Position numbers and translations under genes: made by a program. DNA of 64,000 nt, taken from positions 663,863,591-663,927,590 of the forward strand of contig OY856409.1 in the NCBI GenBank assembly GCA_963693085.1. The letters are read 5' to 3'. The DNA comes from Alisma plantago-aquatica. Lineage: Eukaryota; Streptophyta; Magnoliopsida; Alismatales; Alismataceae. This document shows positions 47,353-57,632 of the stretch, piece by piece. The notes below the pieces were generated by a model. The model was not told where the DNA came from. It did no database searches and was given only the letters and a program-made list of their open reading frames with translations. Position 1 is the first letter of the stretch, and each line of letters opens with the position of its first letter.

Positions 47353-48545
47353 ACACCATCCAAGATACAAACAAGGTACATAGGTGTATTAAGACCAAAT
47401 CCAATTACAAACAACTTTAGAAGAAATAAAATGTATCACAATATATATAAAGTTACCCAAAACTGCATGTCATTATCATACTTGGCAATACCAATGCCCA
47501 ATCATCATTAAGGGAACATCAAATTCCAACATCTCATCCTTGACCATAACAAGGCCTAAACTGTCATGTTAGGGCACCTCAAACCCACTCTTAACATCAT
47601 TGGCAATAGCAAGACCCAAACCATCATGTAAGGGCACAAAAAAACCTAAACTCATATTAGGATCTCATAAAACACTAAAAATTATACATTTATACTTATT
47701 TGGTAGTATGAAAACACCATACATATTTCATATTAAAACTCACAAGTATATTAAAGTTTCACTAAATGTAATTAGGTACAAAAAGGACATTTTCAAGCAT
47801 AAAAGGACTACTTTAGGATAGCAAATTAAATTCCCATGATGTTTCAACAACATTACAAATCTTCATTAGATATAAAATGTATTAGGATAGTATAAAACTA
47901 CTCAATCATGGTATATCTAACCATCCTTGTCCATACCAAGGACCAAAGAACAGAATGAGGGCACATAAAAGCTGAAATCATCATTAATGTCAGGACAAAG
48001 ATAAATAATCGGATGGATCTCATATTCATTTTCACCTCTCTTCACATGATAGAAGCTAGATAGCACACAAAATTTCAGATCAAAACCCCCCAAGAATGTG
48101 AAGGTCGTGTTATTTATAACTTTAGGTATAAAAAGGCCATTTTAGGGCATAAATGAGGTACTTTTCTATGAAGGGTCTTAAACAAATGAAAATCTAGTGG
48201 CATAACAGTGACAAATCCCTTTCAAACTATTTTAGAATCATGTTGAAATAGTAGGAAAGGATATGGGACCCGTGCATTATCATTGAAGCATCACATAGCT
48301 ATAAAAGAGCATTTAGAGGCATAAAAAGCCATTTCTATCCACAAATGAGCAACTTATAGATTTAAGTTTTATGTCCAACAAAATTCTAACATATTCATTA
48401 ACAATCATTCTTCTTTTCTATAAGAAACACATGCAAATAGTACAAGACTCAAATATTTCATTTTCCTCCAACATGGTATCAAAATGCCTCAATAAGAGCA
48501 TTTTAGGGTACAAATTCACTTCTTTAGAACATTCAAACCTCAATC
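47353..48545. other. AT-rich spacer with imperfect repeats
   Basis: No gene. Three imperfect ~50-bp units built on CAT(C/T)(C/A)TTG-x-CCATA-x-CAAGG-CC-AAA ... GGGCAC occur near 47545, 47590 and 47925, and phrases like AAAAGGCCATTTTAGGGCATAAA recur near 48130 and 48305. Possibly remnants of another LTR. I cannot assign it. Confidence 0.4.
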
Positions 48546-49330
48546 CAATAGTACAAGAATGGTTTGTAGCATCGGTTTTTTTAAGCCTGTAACGTCACTT
48601 TATAGCCGACCCCTAAGTGGTCGTCGCTATAGAATTTTCTCTATAGCATTGGTTTTCTTGACCAAAGAAAACTGACCTTACAGAGTAAACAACGACCCAA
48701 GAGGTTGTAAAAAATCTGACCCAAACGAGAAAGAAGAGCCTGTAAGGTCAGTTATTCCAAAAAAGTCGACCCTATGAACTATCTCGGTCGAGAAATATTT
48801 CGACTGAGATTATTTCAAACGAGAAAGAAGAGCCTGTAAGGTCGGTTATTCCAAAATAGCTGACCCTGTAAACTATCTCGGTCGAGAAATATTTCGACCG
48901 AGATTATTTCGGTCGAGAAAAATTTCGACCAAGAAAGTATTGTCTGAAGCATCAGAGATTTATTTGGTCGATAAATTTGTCGAATGAGAGACCTTCGGTC
49001 GAGAAAATTGTCGACCGAGTGGTTTTCGGTCGACAAAATTGTCGACCGAGGGAGTGTCTGTAGTCAGTTATTCAATCTTTAGGGTCAGTTTTTTTTATAA
49101 ATAACCGACCTTAGAGAGTCTGGAGCTCACCTACTAGCGTCGATTTTCCTAAAAAACTAACCTTATAGAGGACCTAGTAGGTCGGTTATTTAATAAAACT
49201 AACGCTAGAAGGTCTACAGATTGAGCTTGATAACCAGACCTCTAGGGTCAATTATTTAAGAAAACCGATGCTAGAAGTTACAATTTTTTTTAAAAAAAAA
49301 TCTGCAAAAACAGAATAGAAGAACAAGAAG
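48546..49330. repeat. Left subterminal repeat array of the CACTA
   Basis: Repeated inverted words of the type GGTCGGTTATT and AAAACCGACC, with phrases such as CCTGTAAGGTC(A/G)GTTATTCC near 48748 and 48835. Such subterminal repeats are the binding region of TNPA in CACTA elements (established for En/Spm). A cluster of TCGGTCGA hairpins is embedded at 48783-49050. Confidence 0.82.
48783..49050. repeat. Six TCGGTCGA/TCGACCGA hairpins in the CACTA left end
   Basis: Stem-loops at 48783-48809, 48877-48902, 48909-48933, 48963-48987, 48995-49019 and 49026-49050. The consensus is TCGGTCGA, a 7-9-base spacer of A and T, and TCGACCGA. Two or three are perfect 8+8 inverted repeats. They match, in core and spacing, the hairpins in the LTR of element A. 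Confidence 0.85.
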
Positions 49331-49550
49331 ATCCATATATTCTGGGATAGGGGAGCATTGATGCTCAACCGTAACCATTCCAAACCACACATTCAAAACA
49401 AAAATGATTCATATATTCAGTTGAGTTACACATAATCACATCATAATTTACAAAATGATAGATTGCAAGTCTGAGATGATATTAAATGTCAGATACAAAA
49501 GTATATATGAAAGAGTACTAAAACCCCATACATAAATGGGGTTGAGATAT

Positions 49551-52451
49551 TTAATCCAATGCTATATTGACTTCATTTAGAAAAGTATTTGACCACTCTT
49601 CTCGGAATTCATTTAAGTCCTCACGTGTGTAAGGCTAAGTTGTAAAGATCTGTAACAGAAAATGCACATGCTAATATTTTATAAAATGACTACAATCATT
49701 TATAAATTTATGATGTTATTCTTTATTACCTGATCTATAGTCTGAATGTCATGTGATGCTTGTTTGACAATAGCTTGCATATATTTCATTACATAGTAGC
49801 CACAAGCCCAGTCATTATTTTGTATAGGACACTACAAATAATGAATTATACTTAATGTTAGTAAACTACTATAAATAGGAGTTGAGATAAGACTATAAGA
49901 GTTTACATATAAGAGTTGAAAATTAATACATATAAGACTAAGCAGTTGTCAAAGTAGCTACCTTGACATTTTTCAAAGTCAATGTCTTTAATTTTGTGGG
50001 TATTTGTCCTCCAGCTTCACGAAAAGCCTTTACACTCCTATCAATTAAACGATAGTTAGTAAAATAGAAATTCTAAATAGAAATATCATGTTGCAGCATT
50101 GACTAAATTTATGCTTACTCCATAGCTGCCAATTTAAGTTTGTGACCCCTTGTTGTTTTACCCATTGGGTCAAGATAATAAAGAGTCATCAATTTTGGGA
50201 CAATCACCACTAATTCCCAATGTCTAGATCTGAGTAAGAATAAAACAAACATTAAAATAAATAATTTTATTCATTATTAAAATTATATTGAATAATAATA
50301 CTTACTGGACGTTAAAAGGAATTAGGATAATTTCCTTCCCCTCACTAGCAAAATATTTGAATGCAGTAGATAAGTACTCATTCACATCCTCAATATGTGT
50401 CGCCACTTGACTAGTGATTGAAGGAACTAAGAATCCAACATTTATTATATCAAAGTTTGTGGTCTCAGTATATAAATGGCTGTAAAACATTTGTAATTAT
50501 TTCCATATATAGAAATAAGCTAAAAATGTGAATTGAAATTTTCTATATTGATAGATCCTTACCTTATCCATACTTCTATTATCGAAGTATTCAGCAAATC
50601 ATATTGGAACAACTCTATAATATCATTAAGAAAAATATAACTGTCAAAGTCCCTCCCAGTTGCATATTCTGTTAAATTGATCAACATTTGTAATCCAGAG
50701 CTTTGGTTGGCTAAGTATCGACACAAACATTTACATTTACTTCCCAACTCATCGGATGTGGATTCTGGAATAAAAGATGTCTTGGGCACAGGAGGATGAC
50801 TCGTAAAATTTTTACTTTTTGGTTTGCAAACCTGTTAATTAAATTACATACTTATATTACACGAGTTCATATATGCAGTCAAATATGAAAAATATGGTAG
50901 AATTAAGGTATACATTGTCATTGATAACCAAGTGTCTAGGCCAACCCACCATAGCACCCTCAGCTTCTTCAACTATACTATATTCAGGATTAGGTATGGG
51001 TAGTGGTTTGTCCTCCATTATGTCATACACAAGATGGATGGACACATGACAAATGTCATCAGTAATTTGTTGGCAATGCAATGTACCACCAAGGTTGTAT
51101 ACCTTGCCCGCTGACACAACATTATATTCTAGAACCTCCACTACAAGTTTACAGTTCATACCAACCTAGAATTGAAATAATATAAGTTATATATGAAGAG
51201 GTAAACCAGATACCTATTACAACTATATATATATATATCATATATATATATCATATATATATCATATATATATATCATATATATATCATATATATATATC
51301 ATACTAATAACACAACATATAGAACAAAAACTTACTACAGATTGTTGTGGTGGGTCATTGGGAGTGCTCCCATGACCTTCTACAACTGGAGCATGGGCTT
51401 GTACCTCATCACTTGAGAGACGCACAATATGAATAGGTTGAGAAGGTTGAGTAGGCTGAAATGAAGACATTATTTCTTTTACTTCCTGTGCTACTAACAT
51501 GTCAACCTCCTCTTGTGTAAGACCTCATGCACGACCTCTTTTAGATTGTGAAGGGCCAAAATAAGACTTGAATCCTATGCCAGCTACTAATCCCTTAACA
51601 CAGCTAGGATGCTCCTTCCTACCAAGAGAAACTGATAGTTCATCCATGTGGCCAGTTGGGATGAACTTTCCTTCCTTCCTTTGCTCGTGGAGATCAATCT
51701 ATTCATAGTTAATAAAATATTAAATCACAATATCAATTAGATATAAATAAATCTAATTTTGTGGGAGTTACTCTTTACTTAGTTGGGATAAACCTACCAT
51801 CTTTTGGGCCACCTCCTTAGTTGTAGGGTTGACAATTTCACATGCTCGATTCTTTCTAGCATCAATCCACTACAAGTGTCGGGGTGGATGCTCAGCTTGA
51901 GCTGTACTAGACTCTTCTCCATAAGAGAGTTGCTTCTCTTGTAGTTGGCGGCAGAAGGGATAACCATCGGGCCCCAAAAGATGGTCATGCACATTTTTGG
52001 CCCGTCTTTCCTTTTGGGCCTCGTGAATAGCCTAATCATTTAAAATGAGGTATTGCAATTTAGACTTGGTAAATATATATATAAATATTCACCTCCTTAA
52101 TTGTATAAAATTAAAGATTCATACAATACATCACAATCTTTATTACCTGAAACTCTTTTGTGTTCCTAGATACAACAAATCTTTCCCACACCTCAGGATC
52201 TATAAAAATATACATATCTCTCCATGCCAATACCATTCATTATAACCTTGTATGATCCCATTGCATATGACATGATTCTTAATTTCCTCAGTAGTATCAA
52301 CTTTCAGATTGTTACCATAATTTCTTCATGGACAATATAGCCTATATATAGGTAGTTTCCTATGTTCCTCAGAAAATCTGATAAATTCATCAAGACCTTT
52401 GGCAAACTCTGGACTGCAACAGTTCTTGATAGACATCCAACTTCGATCCAT
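49551..52451 (-). pseudogene. CACTA accessory gene: transposase-associated + TNPA-like (Transposase_24) + DUF8039-like + Ulp1 protease-like
   Basis: A multi-exon gene on the minus strand. It starts MDRSWMSIKNCCSPEFAKG at 52451 (transposase-associated domain; its CPC-C motif is broken by a TGA at 52326-52328). Next are DPEVWERFVVSRNTKEF (~52215-52160) and AKNVHDHLLGPDGY (~52000-51960), with RKEHPSCVKGLVAGIGF near 51615-51570, both Transposase_24-like. A DUF8039-like exon (51165-50913) has GKVYNLGGTLHC and GWPRHLV. The Ulp1 (C48) part keeps HWELVVIVP (His, ~50225), YYLDPMG (Asp) and CPIQNNDWACGYYVMKYM (Gln and Cys, 49832-49779). The end is EFREEWSNTFLNEVNIALD with TAA at 49551. Most exons are followed by GTAAG-type donors. 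At least four in-frame stops make it a pseudogene. No DDE transposase. Confidence 0.82.
51220..51303. repeat. AT-rich minisatellite in an intron
   Basis: (TA)n runs separated by CA: ATATATATCAT units of 11 to 13 bases repeated about seven times, inside the intron between the Transposase_24-like and DUF8039-like exons. On the minus strand it translates as repeated YDIYMI, which is not real coding. Confidence 0.9.
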
Positions 52452-52570
52452 TTTCTATATCACATTAAAATTAATTATAAAACTAAGCACTCTATATTGA
52501 TACTGTAAGATGTAAGTTTTTATTGATAGGAAGTTAATTACTTTTATACTAAAGTGTACCACCTATCCCA

Positions 52571-52794
52571 TTTTTGAATATTTAATCTCACTAGTAACTG
52601 TATAATGTATGTTTAGTTTTGAAGAAAATTTCAGCAGCATTTCCCCTACGTTTTCCAAGTACATCGATGTAAATGGCAAATAACCACCCACATATGTACC
52701 CAGAGAACAAATGAGGAAATACTACAAAAATTTTCTTCAAAACTAAACATACATTATACAGTTACATTCTAAGTAAGATTAAATATCCAAAAAC
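52571..52794. repeat. Foldback: ~80-bp inverted repeat upstream of the CACTA gene
   Basis: The left arm 52571-52649 and right arm 52713-52794 are inverted copies sharing GAATATTTAATC (GGATATTTAATC in the right arm), AACTGTATAATGTATG and TTTAGTTTTGAAGAAAATTT, with a ~63-bp loop. A separate palindrome, AAAATTTACTCAT ... ATGAGTAAATTTT, lies just after at 52816-52842. It is located between the first coding exon and the GC-rich leader of the gene, so it is transcribed if the gene is. Confidence 0.8.
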
Positions 52795-53279
52795 AGTCCC
52801 AGACCGGGGACTATCCAAAATTTACTCATAATGAGTAAATTTTGAATGGGTTTCTAAGTTGATACATGCATAAATGTATTATTGTCATATTTATATATTA
52901 AGTTAAACATCATGCATCAATGATCTCATCTATAAACCCTAAATTGTCAATATTAGACTACACAATGTCTACCCTCATATTTTTGGAATGTATATAATGA
53001 TTACGTATGTGATTGATAACAAAATGTAGATATGAAAGAATACATGTTTTTATTATTGGTTGATTTACTAGTCAAATAAAATGGCACATTGGGAGAGTGA
53101 GAATATTATACCTCACTCACTTGTAGGTTGAAGAAGAAATATATGCAAGTCAACAACAAGTCAATAGCACCTGTAACAACACAAATGCATGTTTCAAATA
53201 TGTTATAATGTATTAATTAGAGGTCAATATATATCCATTTTAGAGGAGAAGTAAGAATTAACAAATTCAAAATTGACAA

Positions 53280-53789
53280 ATTTTGAAGTTTCTACAACTC
53301 ATCCAGCACGGTCGTGCCATCACCACGGCCATGTTGCCCAGCACGGTCGTGCTACCTGGTCAGTTGCATGACAGTAAGAAGAAACCAGAGGAGTGAGGCG
53401 GTAGAGACAACTGTGCTACCTTGAGAAGAACCGAACGGTGGGGGAGCTTGTGCGAGAGAAGAACTAGAGAGAGAAGGCACGTGGCCCTTACAATGTCGTA
53501 GGTGTCGTCGCCATTCAAGGAAGAAAGTGGCGGCTGGGCGGCGACGTCCAAAAAATTGGCACCGGAGATGGTGGTCGATATGGAGGCATCGTCGCCGTCC
53601 AAAGAAGAAAACGGCGGCTGGGCATCATCGTCTAAGGAAAGTGGCGCCGATTTGCCTCTCTTTGGGCACAGAGATGGTTGGTGAGGTGACCTTTGCAGCA
53701 GCGGTGATTTGCTTCTCTTCAGGCGCGGGAGCAAGAATGGGGAGTAGCAGCACCAGCAAATGAAAACCTAAGCTTTCGATCGGGCTGGT
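53280..53789 (-). other. GC-richer leader region of the CACTA gene
   Basis: Locally GC-rich. The minus strand is open for 124 codons (53360-53734), with repeated segments QPPFSSLDGDDAS and QPPLSSLNGDDTY, reflecting a ~75-bp imperfect duplication in the DNA. Its position upstream of MDRSWM suggests a 5' exon or leader of the minus-strand gene. No domain is recognisable. Confidence 0.45.
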
Positions 53790-54285
53790 ATCTGCTAAGT
53801 TAAGGACCTCTAGCGTCAGTTTTTAGTAAATAACTGACCCTAGAAGTCTGGTTACGGTGCCCGAAGTTTACCTATAGCATTGGTTTTTGGTAAATAATCA
53901 ACCGTAGAAGTCAGGGCTATAAGGTCGGTTATCTTAAAAAATTGACCCTAGAAGTCTGGTTATCTATAAGGACAATTTTATAGTAAAACCGACCCTAGAG
54001 GTCAGTAACTCGGTCGAAAATTTTGTCGACCAAGGGAACCTCAGTTGAGAAACTCATTGACCGAAGGGACCTCTAGGGTCGGTTAAAATGAAAAAAATGA
54101 CCCTAGAGGTACTTATACACGCACGAAGGAAATCTAGATCCAAAACCCTAAACACCCAAACTCAAACTCAGTCAAGAATTTCATCGATCGAGAGAACCTC
54201 GGTCGAGAAATTCATCGACCGAGGGGACCTCTAGGGTCGGTCAAAAGGAAAAAAAACTGACCCTAGAGGTGCTTATACATGGGCG
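53790..54285. repeat. Right subterminal array of the CACTA, part 1
   Basis: Repeated units alternating AGGTCGGTTA/AACCGACCCTAGAG and TCGGTCGAGAAATTCATCGACCGAGG-type hairpins (for example 54000-54030 and 54202-54228). The array is interrupted by element A at 54286 and resumes at 61543. Confidence 0.82.
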
Positions 54286-54624
54286 TGTTGGATAAATTAG
54301 ATATTATGATAAATCCCTTTGTTTCGATGATGACAAACATTCCATTCTTATTAATCTAACGAGCTACTTGAGTGTGCAGGATGACAAAGTAGCTAGGGAA
54401 AATCCAAGAGCTTACTTAGTTTTATTTTCATGCAATGTAATCAATGTTGTAAAACTTGTACAAATATATAATGTACAAGTACTTAGATTTGCATGTAAAT
54501 CAAGCGTTAGATTTTCCCTAGCCAAACACCATAGTTAGACATGTCATCCCACTTTATTAGGATCACCTTTGCACACTCACACATATAATTAGTGCTTAAA
54601 TTGAAACCTTGAAATAGGATCATT

Positions 54625-54825
54625 CTCGGTCGACGAACTCCTCGACCGAGACACTCTCGGTCGACCATCTTCTCGACCGAGAAAGATCCAAAGTAGCCGT
54701 TAGACACAACAAACAAGTTAGTTGGTAGTTGAAGAAAGACGTTGCAAATCACTTGTTCCAGAGAGCCTGTCGGTCGACAAAAGATCGACCGAGTAGGTGT
54801 CTCGGTCGACCATTTGTCGACCGAG
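54625..54825. repeat. Four TCGGTCGA/TCGACCGA hairpins in the A 5' LTR
   Basis: Perfect 8- to 10-base arms (CTCGGTCGA(C) ... (G)TCGACCGAG) with short spacers, arranged as two pairs about 90 bases apart. The 3' LTR repeats them at 60473-60498, 60504-60529, 60618-60641 and 60649-60673 without a change in the arms. Confidence 0.9.
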
Positions 54826-54961
54826 ATGGTCTCTGACAGCAACTGCAGAATAAATTAATTAGCCGTTGTTAAAGCAACAACTTTGTACCTAACGGCTAGT
54901 TAAGCACTTAGAAACCCCTAGAAGTTGTCTAGAACGTCCTTAAGCATACTTAGGCCATTCC

Positions 54962-54970
54962 TATAAATAG
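54962..54970 (+). promoter_or_regulatory. TATA box of the A LTR (3' copy 60810-60818)
   Basis: TATAAATAG about 140 bases after the last hairpin, in the same relative place as in LTR-B1. Confidence 0.8.
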
Positions 54971-55696
54971 GACAAGCCATAGGACACTAGAATTCACTTG
55001 TTACACTTGAGAATACACTTGAGCATACTTGAGCAATCTTTTGCAAGCAATTTGAGCACTGTGATCATTGGCCTATATTCTCCTTAGCTTAATCTCGTGT
55101 CCTATAGGCTAGATTCTCCTACCCACAGCAATCACAAGTTCACATACTTGGCTAGGAGATCTTACGCTTGATCTAGGCATATCAAGCCTCAGGCTTAAAG
55201 GATAAGTTGTAATTTCTTTTTCCTTTCTTGTTCCTGTTTATCTTTTGTACTCTCCTTGCTACTCCTAGGGTTGGAGGCTGCGGATTGGAGAGGGTTGACT
55301 TCTCAGGTGGAGAAGGGGACTTCAAGCTACTTCAAGAAGGCTATCGCAAGGGAAGCTACTTCAGAAGGCTGGTGCAATGGGAGTTGGTGCATCTACTTCA
55401 AGGGAAGGCTGCTTCAAGGTTGGCGATTACTTCTAGGTGAAGGCTGCTTGAAGGGTTAAGGAAAAGAGATTGTATTTTATGTAAATTCCTTGAAGAGGTA
55501 ATAAAATAAATTTCTTTTCAAATCCCGGTTGGGTAAGCAACCGGGTAGTGGATTGACGGCTATAGTATTTGCTATAGTTGGAACCACTCTAAACCTTGTG
55601 TCTCCTTGTCCAATATTTTCTTTGTGGTTGTTTAAGTTCAATAATTGTTAAATTATCTACAAAACTCTATTCACCCCCCCTCTAGTAGTTTTCAAT

Positions 55697-55708
55697 TGGT
55701 ATCAGAGC
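55697..55708 (+). promoter_or_regulatory. Primer binding site of element A
   Basis: TGGTATCAGAGC, two bases after the LTR end. An exact match to the initiator tRNA-Met complement. Confidence 0.95.
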
Positions 55709-55741
55709 GGGCTTCAAGGAACCCTAACCAGGTCTTGAAGA

Positions 55742-56629
55742 ATGGAGGGAAATGGTGAAAAGTGCTTGGACAAAACCACTACATGCTGCAATTGGTGTTT
55801 AGGAACAAATCACAAAACAACCGGATGCCCATGGAGATCAAAGGAAGAGGATAAGCACAAAGAATGCTTTATTGCTACAACTAGTGAAGAAGAAGAAGAA
55901 GAAGAGGTAAGTCTTTTTGATTTATCTAAAGAAGAACTAGTTGCTATTATTGAAGAAACACATAATAAATATGTTGAGTGCAAAAAGAAATTAAAGAAAT
56001 CAAATAAGGAAAATGGTGATCTAAATGTTAAACTTCTTGCTCTTGCATCTGAAAATGAGAATCTTAAAGAGGGAAATAAATTTTCTGATCTTAAGTTAAA
56101 ATCTATGGAAGCCGATTGCAAGCTCCTTTCTATTGAAAATTCAAACTTACAGACTCAAGTAAATGATCTTCAGAAACAACCATTATTGTGCACCCATATA
56201 GATTATGACACTATTGTTAAAGAAAGAAATGTATTGTCATCAAATCTAGACCAAGCAAAAATAGACATTAAGAAAAGAATGGATGAGATTGCCAAGCTAC
56301 AACAACAAGTTCGTAGTTTGAATAACCATGGCATTCTTGATCAAATTCTAGATAATCCCTATCAACAAATTGGGAGAAGGGGACTAGGTTACAAGCCTAA
56401 AGGAAAATCTTATCAACAACCTAGTCAGAGAAAGTCACAAACCCAATCTATATATGTACCTAAAAGGACATCCTCACCCAATGACAACATAGGACACAAC
56501 CATAGAAAAAGATATGAAGTTGACTCAATATGTTGTCATTACTGTTTGCGCCTTGGTCACTATTCATTTTCATGTCCTTATAAGAGAAAAGATGTAGAGT
56601 TAGTTTGGATTCCAAAACCTCCAAACTAA
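55742..56629 (+). CDS. Short gag of element A: two zinc knuckles and coiled coil, no capsid domain
   Basis: Intact, 295 codons. The ATG at 55742 is 33 bases after the primer binding site. Residues ~15-29 form a CCHC knuckle, CCNWCLGTNHKTTGC. An acidic run of Glu and then a long Lys/Glu/Asn/Leu-rich coiled coil (about residues 50-200) follow. A second knuckle, CCHYCLRLGHYSFSC, is near residues 260-275, and the frame ends WIPKPPN. The order knuckle, coiled coil, knuckle corresponds to the C-terminal half of the array B gag. The UBN2-type capsid half is missing, yet the frame is open from a normal ATG. In full Sireviruses the WxPK region leads into protease, whereas here a stop follows. Likely role: RNA-binding or particle-associated factor (inference). 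Confidence 0.85.
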   Translation: MEGNGEKCLDKTTTCCNWCLGTNHKTTGCPWRSKEEDKHKECFIATTSEEEEEEEVSLFDLSKEELVAIIEETHNKYVECKKKLKKSNKENGDLNVKLLALASENENLKEGNKFSDLKLKSMEADCKLLSIENSNLQTQVNDLQKQPLLCTHIDYDTIVKERNVLSSNLDQAKIDIKKRMDEIAKLQQQVRSLNNHGILDQILDNPYQQIGRRGLGYKPKGKSYQQPSQRKSQTQSIYVPKRTSSPNDNIGHNHRKRYEVDSICCHYCLRLGHYSFSCPYKRKDVELVWIPKPPN

Positions 56630-57180
56630 ATGAACAAAATCAAGTTGAGATATGACCAAAGACATTAGTTGCATATTCCTATGTCTATCTCAACTCTACA
56701 TAGTTACAAATGTAAATGAAATTAATATTAGTTTGTTCCCTAGATGATTTAAAGTCTAAAGTCAAATGAAAAGAAAATTCCTATTTTCATATGATTTTTC
56801 GTAAAAGTATTTTCCGGTCTATACATATACTGGAATTATCATTGTATGCTTCAACTTGATATTTAAATTTTATGCAGATATTAGACTCAATATATTCAAA
56901 TCTGAAAAATATCTGCAAAATTTGCCTCTTGGTCAAAATAAAACTTGACTAAGGGGCGCTATGGTCGTAGTCAAGGGCGACCTAAAATAAGCTTCGACAA
57001 AAATTGCTTATTTTTGGAAATTCTCTCTTTGAACCTAATCTTAATATAAATCTTTCTTGAAAATTAAATCATTTGTTATCATTTAAAACCTTAAATTATT
57101 CCAATATTACTCCCTTAGAATATCCATATATATGCTCTACAAAAATGATCTATCATTTGCATTTAAAAATCAGCTTTAAA
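56630..57180. other. Non-coding interval between gag and the hairpin block of element A
   Basis: AT-rich, with no open frame or motif. Protease, integrase, RT and RNase H would be expected here in an autonomous Sirevirus and are absent. Confidence 0.7.
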
Positions 57181-57200
57181 AGATGTACTCAGTAAGTCTG

Positions 57201-57472
57201 TCGGTCGACGAATTCGTCGACCGAGAACCTCTCGGTCAGCCCATCTCTCTCGACCGACAAATACTAAACAGAACTCAATATCGGACGAACTGTCGGTCGA
57301 CAAATGCTCGACCGAGACAATGTCGGTCGACAAGTGATCGACCGAGAAATAGCCGTTGGATACGACCGTTGTAAACCGACCGTTATGACCGTTTTTTTGA
57401 CCGTTGGGGAACCAAGTGGCGCGTCTGCAACTCGACCGTTGCGGACGCTCGGTCGACGAATCGTCGACCGAC
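57201..57472. repeat. Internal hairpin block of element A, upstream of env-like ORF
   Basis: Five stem-loops with the same arms as in the LTR: 57201-57225, 57231-57258 (one arm imperfect), 57293-57316, 57323-57346 and 57448-57472. Between them are repeated GACCGTT words (57363-57440). A TATA box follows 17 bases after the last hairpin. Confidence 0.88.
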
Positions 57473-57488
57473 CAGGTCGCTGGAATGC

Positions 57489-57497
57489 TATAAATAG
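57489..57497 (+). promoter_or_regulatory. Candidate internal TATA box upstream of env-like ORF
   Basis: TATAAATAG in the context GC-TATAAATAG-GAG. It is the same nonamer as in the LTR (CC-TATAAATAG-GAC), 144 bases before the env-like ATG and just after a hairpin cluster. That reproduces the LTR promoter layout in compressed form. Confidence 0.55.
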
Positions 57498-57632
57498 GAG
57501 CAAAAACGAGTCACTTACTCACACTTGCATTTCCTTGCCTCCACAGTCCATCTCTAGTGTATTTTCGTGCAACCCTTCAGCATTCTTATCCTCCAATCTT
57601 CCTTGCTTCTTCTCCACACTCAAGAAACACAA

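Larger units (their letters stand above)
54286..55694 (+). repeat. 5' LTR of element A
   Basis: U3 holds four hairpins at 54625-54650, 54656-54681, 54770-54793 and 54801-54825. The TATA box is at 54962-54970. Downstream (about 55300-55460) are imperfect short repeats around CTACTTCAAG/GAAGGCT. Small open frames here recur identically in the 3' LTR and are not considered genes. Confidence 0.95.

Noticed and set aside
48783..49050. Regular palindromic repeats with spacers, superficially CRISPR-like
   Set aside because: The arms are inverted partners with tiny AT spacers, spacing is irregular and the context is a plant CACTA subterminal region. There are no unique ~30-bp spacers or cas genes.
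51156..51500. 114-codon minus-strand frame ending in YDIYMI repeats
   Set aside because: The first part is a real Transposase_24-side exon, but the C-terminal part is the AT minisatellite of the following intron after a GTAAG donor near 51337.
55228..55459. Two ~70-codon frames in the A LTR, also at 61076-61307
   Set aside because: They are LTR R/U5 repeats (CTACTTCAAG-type) read in two frames, with no domain.
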